Shown: in pieces, positions 1 to 4,127 of the stretch | How positions within the stretch are numbered: the stretch's first letter is position 1 | Layout: each line of letters opens with the position of its first letter | Assembly (NCBI GenBank): GCA_021157745.1 | Contig: JAGGWA010000097.1 | Location: 1-5,869 of the forward strand | Length of the DNA stretch: 5,869 nt | From: Thermoplasmata archaeon | GTDB taxonomy: Archaea > Thermoplasmatota > E2 > UBA202 > JdFR-43 | Direction: 5' to 3' | Made by a program: the position numbers and the translations under genes | Notes under the pieces: generated by a model | What the model was told of the DNA's origin: nothing | Database searches by the model: none | Seen by the model: the letters and a program-made list of their open reading frames with translations, nothing else

Positions 1-125
1 TGAAGCAATATGCGGGCAAAACATTGTTTGCCATGCTTTTCTTTCCATATCTCAACATCAAATTTTTTCAAAATTTCATCGATGCTCTCATTGCATGGAT
101 GGTAGACAAGCAACAGACGATACAT
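1..125 (-). CDS. Hypothetical protein, N-terminal 41 residues, cut by the window edge
   Basis: An open frame starts at ATG 125-123 and stays open to the left edge. The start overlaps the stop codon of the Lrp-like gene (TAATG on the minus strand). A GAGG Shine-Dalgarno motif lies 8 nt upstream at 137-134, the same spacing as the GGAGG of the gene starting at 2412, so this start is well supported. The visible protein begins MYRLLLVYHP, continues with an acidic/basic helix-like stretch (residues 13-21) and ends in a basic segment with a second Cys. Its two Cys are C11 and C36. No family is recognised, and too little is visible for a fold. Tight coupling to the regulator implies co-expression and possibly a shared function. 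This is inference from arrangement only. Confidence 0.6.
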   Translation of the reverse strand, partial: MYRLLLVYHPCNESIDEILKKFDVEIWKEKHGKQCFARILL

Positions 126-643
126 TATTTTTTCCTCTTAACCCTCCATAAATTTCCTTTATAATGTGGCGAGAAAGGGCAACCACTGCAACGCTGATTT
201 GTATAGTATGGGCAATTCATGCAATCACTGCTGCAACCATTTTCATTGAGTTTCAAAGGCAATACGAAATTTGGATTTGCATCCAAAATGATTTTTATTT
301 TTTCTCCAAAATTTTTTCTTACAAAATATTCCATGCTCGGATAGTCCTCGCTGACAACAAAAACAATGTAGCCATCATTCGTTTCAAGAATGCTCAAAAT
401 GCGTGGGCAATTCCTGAATTTTTCATCTATTTCCTTCACTTCTATTTTTCCAACATGCAACCCAGCTTTTTTTATATCTATCCCGATAACGTGTGCAATC
501 AATCCATTCTTTTTCAATTTTTTTATTCTCGCACTCACAGAAGGTTGCGACAGCTTAATGCGAGATGCAATTTCCTTCTGCGAAGCTTCAGGATTGCTCT
601 GTAATATGTGCAATATCTCTTTATCAATCTCATCTATCTCCAA
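125..643 (-). CDS. Lrp/AsnC-family transcriptional regulator with Cys-rich C-terminal tail
   Basis: DNA-binding regulator of 172 residues. Residues 3-50 form the AsnC-type winged helix-turn-helix (IDKEILHILQ, then SQKEIASRIKLSQPSVSARIKKL, as in the Lrp family). Residues about 51-131 look like a compact RAM/effector domain of alternating strands and one helix. The C-terminus carries C137-x3-C141-x2-C144-x7-C152-x2-C155 followed by HYKG (160-163), a plausible Zn or Fe-S ligand set. A similar tail is, from memory, found in some archaeal Lrp-like proteins. It does not fit the TRASH spacing. A further Cys is C79. The start is TTG: TAA lies directly upstream in frame, the next codons fit the family N-terminus, and GGTGG (652-648) sits 4 nt before it. 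The downstream small gene overlaps the stop. The effector and targets are unknown; metal or redox sensing is inference. Confidence 0.9.
   Translation of the reverse strand: MEIDEIDKEILHILQSNPEASQKEIASRIKLSQPSVSARIKKLKKNGLIAHVIGIDIKKAGLHVGKIEVKEIDEKFRNCPRILSILETNDGYIVFVVSEDYPSMEYFVRKNFGEKIKIILDANPNFVLPLKLNENGCSSDCMNCPYYTNQRCSGCPFSPHYKGNLWRVKRKK
134..137 (-). promoter_or_regulatory. Shine-Dalgarno GAGG for the small left-edge gene
   Basis: GAGG on the minus strand lies 8 nt upstream of ATG 125, inside the last codons of the Lrp-like gene. It supports translation of the partial gene from the coupled start. Confidence 0.5.
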
Positions 644-647
644 TTAC

Positions 648-652
648 CCACC
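648..652 (-). promoter_or_regulatory. Shine-Dalgarno GGTGG that decides the TTG start
   Basis: GGTGG on the minus strand, 4 nt before TTG 643, carries the GGTG core complementary to the archaeal 16S rRNA 3' end. No ATG or GTG start lies nearby in frame, so this motif favours TTG as the genuine start of the Lrp-like gene. Confidence 0.5.
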
Positions 653-654
653 AA

Positions 655-686
655 ATAAGTATAAACAATTCATTTAAAATACTTAT
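655..686. repeat. 8-bp perfect inverted repeat, candidate operator
   Basis: ATAAGTAT at 655-662 is matched by its exact reverse complement ATACTTAT at 679-686. The spacer is 16 bp and the centre-to-centre distance 24 bp, a little over two helical turns. It occupies most of the 60-bp gap upstream of the Lrp-like gene, between the TATA-like boxes and the start codon. Lrp-family proteins commonly bind symmetrical sites in their own promoters, so autoregulation is a reasonable inference. An AT-rich chance match or a weak hairpin is also possible. Confidence 0.4.
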
Positions 687-697
687 GAAATATAGCC
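672..697 (-). promoter_or_regulatory. Candidate promoter of the Lrp-like gene
   Basis: Two TATA-like elements are visible on the minus strand: CTATATTT (about 695-688) and ATTTTAAAT (680-672). The first predicts initiation near 666, giving a leader of about 24 nt that includes the GGTGG motif and so fits best. The second would give a leader of only a few bases. The 60-bp gap after the LSm gene supports a separate promoter here. Confidence 0.35.
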
Positions 698-703
698 CAA
701 AGC

Positions 704-922
704 CTATAAAAATGATATACTCACTATTGTGCTTCCTCGCACAACGACGCGCCCGAGGCGGCGCTGCTCCTGCCCCTCCTTTTCCTCGATGGCGTCCTCT
801 ATAACGATATTCATGTACTGGTCGAAGCCGGAGAGTTTGCCGCTCAGCAATCTTCCGTCTTTGAGCAGTAACGAAACATTCCTGTTTATGCTTGCCTCGA
901 GCAAATCATTGGGCAGAACCAT
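704..922 (-). CDS. LSm/Sm-like archaeal RNA-binding protein
   Basis: 72-residue Sm-fold protein. Archaeal LSm proteins form homoheptameric or hexameric rings that bind U-rich RNA and are linked to RNA processing and turnover. The Sm1 motif spans about residues 15-48, with the core GFDQYMN (32-38). Sm2 spans about 57-70 (GRVVVRGSTIV). N38 and R62-G63 match the RNA-binding positions of the family. Y36 occupies the place where many archaeal Sm proteins have His. ATG 922 is chosen over the upstream in-frame TTG at 961: it gives the usual family length, the extra 13 residues would overlap the YchF stop, and GTGAT (934-930) lies 7 nt before it. It follows the YchF gene by 28 nt, so co-transcription is likely, but a TATA-like box also lies in that junction. 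Codon use is more GC-rich than in neighbours (CGC Arg, CTC Leu). Confidence 0.92.
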   Translation of the reverse strand: MVLPNDLLEASINRNVSLLLKDGRLLSGKLSGFDQYMNIVIEDAIEEKEGQEQRRLGRVVVRGSTIVSISFL

Positions 923-929
923 GAAATGA

Positions 930-934
930 ATCAC
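930..934 (-). promoter_or_regulatory. Shine-Dalgarno GTGAT for the LSm gene
   Basis: GTGAT on the minus strand lies 7 nt upstream of ATG 922 and matches the core of the archaeal anti-Shine-Dalgarno complement (GGTGAT). It supports ATG 922 over the upstream TTG at 961. Confidence 0.55.
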
Positions 935-941
935 GCTTTCC

Positions 942-953
942 TTTATATATTTA
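942..953 (-). promoter_or_regulatory. TATA-like box for the LSm gene, overlapping the YchF stop
   Basis: On the minus strand AAATATATAAA covers the last YchF codons and the junction. Its centre is about 25 nt from ATG 922, the spacing expected for an archaeal promoter that starts a leaderless transcript at that ATG. The gene could therefore be made both from the operon transcript, using GTGAT, and from its own promoter. Confidence 0.4.
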
Positions 954-2126
954 TCTTGCAATTATGTGTATAATATCGCCATGCTTTAGCTTATGATCAG
1001 CCCCAACAATCTTCTTGGTTCTAACATCAACAGCCCTTATGAATCCTTCTGCCAGCTCACTATGAACTTTTTCTGCAAGTTCTATGACAGTGCTACCAGA
1101 AGGCATTAGAAATACGTCTGGCAAAACATTTCCATCTTTGTCTGTGAGCTTGTGCTCATCTTCAACAGGGAAAACAGCTATCAAGCCAAGTAAATCAAAA
1201 ACTGCTTTGTCGATGCTCTGCTGCACACCAGTTGAGCCATATCGCTGCAGAACATGCTTTTTTATGTATTCCAGTCCTTTTTTCTGTGCTTCTGTTGGCT
1301 CCTTCAAGATTTTAAAATCACTGTCTCCTGGGCGATAATAAATGATACCATGCTCGGCAGCCTTATTTAAGGCAAGTTCTGCCTCAGCAGAAGTAGGAAT
1401 TGCATACTCGCCTGCAAATTTTTTAACAAGCTCGGGAGGAGCGATATCTGCTTTGTTTAATGAAAGCATTATTGGCTTTCCTATCTGGCGTATATTTGAA
1501 GCAAGTTTTAATAGCTCCTCCTCTCCCCATTTTGTGAAATTTTCTGGCAATTCAGCTTTTTTAATTGCATATTTTATTTTTTCTTCGGATATTTTAAGCC
1601 CCGTGAGTTTCTCTGCCAGCATTCTTTCAATCTTTTCTCCTTCTATTTTGCATTTATTGGCGAGGCGATGCCAGTCTCTCTCTATTATTCCTTTAATCCA
1701 GTAATCTATTTCTTCTTCGAGGAATTTTATGTCCATGCTGATATCATGCTTCCCTATGCCACACGGCCTTCCTTCCTCGTCGGTAGAGCCTGAAACATCA
1801 ACAATATGAATCAAAGCATCAGCTTTCCTCAAATCATCTAAAAATTTGTTTCCCAAGCCACGACCAAGATGAGCTTTTGGAACAAGTCCAGCGACATCTA
1901 TGGCTTCAATGGGAACATATCTTATTCCATCCATGCATATTGAATTGCGAGGGTTGCATTTGACCCCAAATTCCTTGCATGGGCATTTAACACGAGCATA
2001 CATAACGCCCTGATTTGCTTCTATTGTTGTGAAAGGATAGTTGGCTATCTCTGCATCGGCATGTGTGGCGGCGTTAAAAAAAGTTGTTTTGCCAACATTT
2101 GGTTTTCCTACTATTCCAATCTGCAT
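951..2126 (-). CDS. Archaeal YchF/Obg-family translation-associated GTPase/ATPase
   Basis: 391-residue P-loop protein of the YchF branch of the Obg family, cytoplasmic nucleotide hydrolases associated with ribosomes. Motifs: G1 GKPNVGKTT (7-15), the NYPFTTI segment (30-35 region), G3 DVAGL (77-81), G4 NKAD (224-227), G5-like SAE (246-248), and a C-terminal TGS domain (about 315-391). NKAD is kept where bacterial YchF, an ATPase, has a changed G4, so GTP may be the substrate here; this is inference. The archaeal insert carries C48, C50, C57 and C64 (C-x-C-x6-C-x6-C), a possible Zn site. It then runs into GLVPKAHLGRGLGNKFLDDLRKA-type sequence typical of the family. Length is normal and the frame intact. 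ATG 2126 follows the upstream stop by 4 nt with only a weak GTTGAT motif, implying translational coupling. Confidence 0.93.
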   Translation of the reverse strand: MQIGIVGKPNVGKTTFFNAATHADAEIANYPFTTIEANQGVMYARVKCPCKEFGVKCNPRNSICMDGIRYVPIEAIDVAGLVPKAHLGRGLGNKFLDDLRKADALIHIVDVSGSTDEEGRPCGIGKHDISMDIKFLEEEIDYWIKGIIERDWHRLANKCKIEGEKIERMLAEKLTGLKISEEKIKYAIKKAELPENFTKWGEEELLKLASNIRQIGKPIMLSLNKADIAPPELVKKFAGEYAIPTSAEAELALNKAAEHGIIYYRPGDSDFKILKEPTEAQKKGLEYIKKHVLQRYGSTGVQQSIDKAVFDLLGLIAVFPVEDEHKLTDKDGNVLPDVFLMPSGSTVIELAEKVHSELAEGFIRAVDVRTKKIVGADHKLKHGDIIHIIAR

Positions 2127-2130
2127 TTTA

Positions 2131-2412
2131 TCAACTGAAATAATGTGTTGCCTCCTCTTTCTTCTTTTTGCTTCTCTTCCTTTTCCTTTCTATCACATCT
2201 ATGGCAAGAATCATGCTTATTGGTATTATTCTTATCAGCCCTTTCTTTGTTCCATGACTTTCATCCATTTTTATGCATATTCCTCCTTCTTCTTTCCCTA
2301 TATATGTGTATCCAACAAAAGTTCCAGATGTAACCATCGCTTCCTTATCGCTGCTCGCCGAATATATTACATATTTTGAACCAATCGTCAATTCCATTTC
2401 CTCTTCCTTCAT
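2131..2412 (-). CDS. Conserved-looking small protein of unknown function with basic tail
   Basis: 93 residues. No family can be named with certainty. Residues 7-75 alternate beta-like segments (YVIYSA, SGTFVGYTYIG, GGICIKMDE, GLIRIIPISMILAIDVI), which suggests a small beta-barrel, perhaps Sm- or SH3-like. This fold guess is inference. Residues 76-85 are almost all Lys/Arg, which would suit RNA or ribosome contact. A single Cys is at 46. No signal peptide or clear membrane segment is present; the hydrophobic run 61-74 is short and interrupted by Pro. ATG 2412 overlaps the regulator stop as ATGA and has a strong GGAGG 8 nt upstream, which fixes the start over the internal Met6. It lies between a winged-helix regulator and the YchF GTPase with a 4 nt gap, so a role in translation or its regulation is a context-based guess. 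Confidence 0.8.
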   Translation of the reverse strand: MKEEEMELTIGSKYVIYSASSDKEAMVTSGTFVGYTYIGKEEGGICIKMDESHGTKKGLIRIIPISMILAIDVIERKRKRSKKKKEEATHYFS

Positions 2413-2849
2413 TTTAAAAACCTCCTTTCAACCAATTTTTGAAGATGGGTTACAGTCTCATTATAATTTTCCATCGCAACCTTGACATGGGCTTCAACAA
2501 AACTCCATGCCTTTGCAATGTTCCCATAACGAAGTCTGTAAGTCTTCTTAACTTTGTTATTCCCGCCAATTTTCTCTTCCTCAAGAATGTCCATACTTTT
2601 AAGCTTGTTCAGGTGTCTGTATATTGTTGATTTCGTGGCCTTTAATTCCATGATCATTTCATCTACTGTCCACCGGCGATTGGGGTGAATTAAAAAAAGT
2701 TCAAAAAGACGAAATGAAATTGAATTTGAATCATCGTTTTCCTTCATATATCCAATTGATTTCAAAAATTTTTCAGCAACCTTTTTATAATCATCTTCGT
2801 GTAAAGGGGGAGATATATTGGCAACCCTTATCTCAAATTCCATACTCAT
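2409..2849 (-). CDS. ArsR-like winged-helix transcriptional regulator
   Basis: 146 residues. Residues about 44-107 form a winged helix: a first helix (FRLFELFLIHP), RRWTVDEMIMELK as the positioning helix, ATKSTIYRHLNKLKSM (71-86) as the recognition helix, and a charged wing (90-107) ending KTYRLR. The closing helix (110-142) is long and amphipathic, as in dimerising archaeal ArsR/MarR-type regulators. The N-terminal 40 residues are acidic/basic and not recognised. No metal-binding Cys is present (the protein has no Cys), so a classical ArsR metal sensor is unlikely. Two starts are possible, ATG 2849 and ATG 2843. A TATA-like box centred near 2867 fits leaderless initiation closer to 2843. Its stop overlaps the next gene as ATGA. 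It probably controls its own operon or the divergent ribH unit; this is inference. Confidence 0.82.
   Translation of the reverse strand: MSMEFEIRVANISPPLHEDDYKKVAEKFLKSIGYMKENDDSNSISFRLFELFLIHPNRRWTVDEMIMELKATKSTIYRHLNKLKSMDILEEEKIGGNNKVKKTYRLRYGNIAKAWSFVEAHVKVAMENYNETVTHLQKLVERRFLK
2421..2425 (-). promoter_or_regulatory. Strong Shine-Dalgarno GGAGG for the 93-residue protein
   Basis: GGAGG on the minus strand, 8 nt before ATG 2412, is formed by the two Arg codons near the end of the upstream regulator. It is the strongest ribosome-binding motif in the window and fixes the start of the downstream gene. Confidence 0.65.
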
Positions 2850-2861
2850 AAAAGCGTGTTC

Positions 2862-2872
2862 AATTTATAATT
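2862..2872 (-). promoter_or_regulatory. TATA-like box of the winged-helix regulator operon
   Basis: AATTATAAATT on the minus strand, preceded by an A-rich stretch that could act as a BRE, has its centre about 24 nt from ATG 2843 and 18 nt from ATG 2849. No Shine-Dalgarno motif is seen before either ATG. The spacing suggests a leaderless transcript and slightly favours ATG 2843 as the real start. Confidence 0.5.
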
Positions 2873-2891
2873 TTTTGTTATGCTCATGGCA

Positions 2892-2908
2892 AAAGTAATA
2901 AAATAGCT
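2892..2908 (+). promoter_or_regulatory. Promoter of the ribH unit
   Basis: AAAGTAATAAAATAGCT contains a TATA-like AGTAATAAAA centred about 25 nt before ATG 2923. No Shine-Dalgarno motif lies before the ATG, so a leaderless transcript is expected. TAAAATAGCT (2899-2908) recurs exactly upstream of sucC at almost the same distance from its ATG. Confidence 0.5.
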
Positions 2909-2922
2909 TTAGATATATCCAC

Positions 2923-3345
2923 ATGAAAAAGGATAAAGAAGCTATCAGAATCGGCATAGTTGTTTCTGAGTTCAATTATGATATTACAATGATGATGCTT
3001 GAGAGGGCAAAGGAGCATGCTCGATTTCTTGGAATAGAGGTTGCAAAGATTATAAATGTGCCAGGTGTTTTTGATATCCCGCTCGCTTTAAAAAAATTGT
3101 TGCAGGATATAAGCATAGATGGAGCCGTTGTTCTTGGCGCCGTCATACAGGGAGAGACAAAGCATGATGAAGTCATAATGCAGCAGGCTTCACGAAAAAT
3201 CATGGATTTGGCTTTGCAATATGAAAAGCCGGTTGGGCTCGGCATCACAGGGCATGGGATGAGCAGGCTGCAGGCGGAGGAGCGCATCGACAGGGCGAAG
3301 CAGGCAGTGGAAGCTGTTGTGAAGATGCTTAAAGCGTTGCAATGA
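2923..3345 (+). CDS. ribH: 6,7-dimethyl-8-ribityllumazine synthase
   Basis: Condenses 5-amino-6-ribitylamino-uracil with 3,4-dihydroxy-2-butanone 4-phosphate to lumazine, the penultimate step of riboflavin synthesis. The family enzyme assembles as pentamers or 60-mers in the cytoplasm. The 140 residues match the short archaeal form. Motifs: SEFNYDIT (15-22; F17-N18 bind the pyrimidine), VPGVFDIPLA (46-55, equivalent to PGAFEIP), GAVIQGETKHDEVI (72-85, phosphate binding, with H81 at the catalytic His position) and PVGLGITGHGMSRLQAEERIDRA-type C-terminus (from 103). ATG 2923 is preceded by a TATA-like box and no Shine-Dalgarno motif, so translation is probably leaderless. The stop overlaps the next gene start (ATGATG). 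No other rib gene is in the window. Identification is firm from motifs; no riboswitch is seen in the 73-base upstream region. Confidence 0.93.
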   Translation: MKKDKEAIRIGIVVSEFNYDITMMMLERAKEHARFLGIEVAKIINVPGVFDIPLALKKLLQDISIDGAVVLGAVIQGETKHDEVIMQQASRKIMDLALQYEKPVGLGITGHGMSRLQAEERIDRAKQAVEAVVKMLKALQ

Positions 3346-4079
3346 TGCTGAAAGGTAAAAAAGCATTGATAACAGGAGCATCGAGAGGCATAGGAAGAGC
3401 AATTGCAATAAAATTTGCCAAGAATGGAGCAATCGTTGGAATAAATTATTTTAAAAGCGAAAATGAGGCAAGGAAAGTTCTCGAGTTGGTGAATGAGCAT
3501 AGCAAAGGAGTTCTGTTGAAAGGAGATGTTGGGAGTTATAAGGAAGCTAAAAAAATTGTGGAAGATTTCGTCAAATTTGCTGGAGGGATAGACATTCTTG
3601 TAAATAACGCAGGCATATATGAAAGAAAAAATTTTGAAGAATTGAGCGAGGAGCAATGGGATGAAACCTTGCGAATCAATCTAAAGGGTTCTTTCAACAT
3701 TTGCAAGCATGCCCTTCCATATATGCATGAAGGAGGCAAGATAATATTCATTTCTTCTCAGCTTGCTTTAAAAGGCTCTTCTCATGGCGCCGATTATGCT
3801 GCCAGCAAAGCTGGATTGCTTGGCTTGATGAAAAGTTTGGCTATCGAGCTTGCAAGCAGAAAAATAAATGTTAATGCGATTGCTCCTGGAACAATAGACA
3901 CAGATATAATAGCTGGATATAGTATGAAAGAGAGGATGGAGAGAGAAAAGCAAATTCCATTGGGAAGAATAGGAAAGCCTGAAGATGTTGCCAATGTTGC
4001 TTTATTTCTGGCGAGTGATCTTGCAAACTATGTTACTGGAGAAATTATACTTGTTACAGGAGGATTATACATTGGATAG
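3342..4079 (+). CDS. Short-chain dehydrogenase/reductase, FabG-like
   Basis: 245-residue classical SDR oxidoreductase using NAD(P)(H) in a Rossmann fold. Motifs: TGASRGIG (11-18, cofactor glycine motif), GDV (61-63), NNAG (88-91), N113, catalytic S139, Y152 and K156 (YAASK), APG (181-183), and the C-terminal IPLGRIGKPEDVANVALFLAS block typical of FabG-like enzymes. R15 in the glycine motif fits NADP(H) preference. The nearest family by pattern is 3-oxoacyl-[ACP] reductase, but archaea generally lack a bacterial type II fatty acid synthase, so the true substrate is unknown; an acyl-CoA, sugar or cofactor intermediate is possible. The start codon overlaps the ribH stop; ATG 3342 and ATG 3345 are adjacent in frame, with no Shine-Dalgarno motif, so translational coupling is likely. 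All catalytic residues are present. Confidence 0.93.
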   Translation: MMLKGKKALITGASRGIGRAIAIKFAKNGAIVGINYFKSENEARKVLELVNEHSKGVLLKGDVGSYKEAKKIVEDFVKFAGGIDILVNNAGIYERKNFEELSEEQWDETLRINLKGSFNICKHALPYMHEGGKIIFISSQLALKGSSHGADYAASKAGLLGLMKSLAIELASRKINVNAIAPGTIDTDIIAGYSMKERMEREKQIPLGRIGKPEDVANVALFLASDLANYVTGEIILVTGGLYIG

Positions 4080-4080
4080 A

Positions 4081-4100
4081 AAACACTAAGCAAACACTAA
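4081..4100 (+). repeat. Tandem direct repeat AAACACTAA upstream of the sucC promoter
   Basis: AAACACTAA occurs at 4081-4089 and again at 4092-4100, an 11-bp period (about one helical turn), directly upstream of the TATA-like box of sucC. The position suits an activator or repressor site on one DNA face, or an extended BRE. The role is inferred from position only. Confidence 0.45.
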
Positions 4101-4114
4101 ATTTTAAAATAGCT
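4101..4114 (+). promoter_or_regulatory. Promoter of sucCD
   Basis: ATTTTAAAATAGCT holds a TATA-like AATTTTAAAA centred about 23-25 nt before ATG 4128. No clear Shine-Dalgarno motif precedes the ATG, so initiation is probably leaderless. TAAAATAGCT at 4105-4114 is identical to the word in front of ribH. The 48-bp gap after the SDR gene supports an independent transcription unit. Confidence 0.5.
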
Positions 4115-4127
4115 GAGATATAACATC

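Noticed and set aside
164..604. Plus-strand frame of 146 codons opposite the Lrp-like gene
   Set aside because: The minus-strand frame has a clear HTH, RAM-like domain and Cys cluster. The plus frame shows no motif and no upstream signal.
535..640. TRASH metal-binding domain for the Lrp-like protein
   Set aside because: TRASH needs a Cys about 20 residues before a C-x3-C pair in the tail. The observed C-x3-C-x2-C-x7-C-x2-C spacing differs, and the cluster is at the C-terminus (low coordinates), not here.
644..703. Rho-independent-style terminator after the LSm gene
   Set aside because: The only stem is AT-only with one G-C pair per arm and a 16-base loop, and no clear T-tract follows. An operator reading fits better.
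923..961. Extended LSm N-terminus from TTG 961
   Set aside because: The additional 13 residues would overlap the YchF stop region, fall outside the Sm fold and lack a ribosome site. ATG 922 fits family length and signals.
2873..2900. Imperfect inverted repeat TTTTG...TGC / GCA...CAAAA in the divergent region
   Set aside because: Arms match only in parts and the sequence is A/T-rich, so it is too weak to call an operator.
2850..2922. FMN riboswitch or other structured RNA upstream of ribH
   Set aside because: The gap is only 73 bases, holds two promoters and shows no long stems. The TATA-like spacing leaves no room for a leader.
2976..3656. Long minus-strand frame (226 codons) opposite ribH and the SDR
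   Set aside because: It is antisense to two genes with full family motifs. Its translation is rich in Cys, Ser, Ile and Phe with no recognisable domain, as expected for a mirror frame of AT-rich coding DNA.
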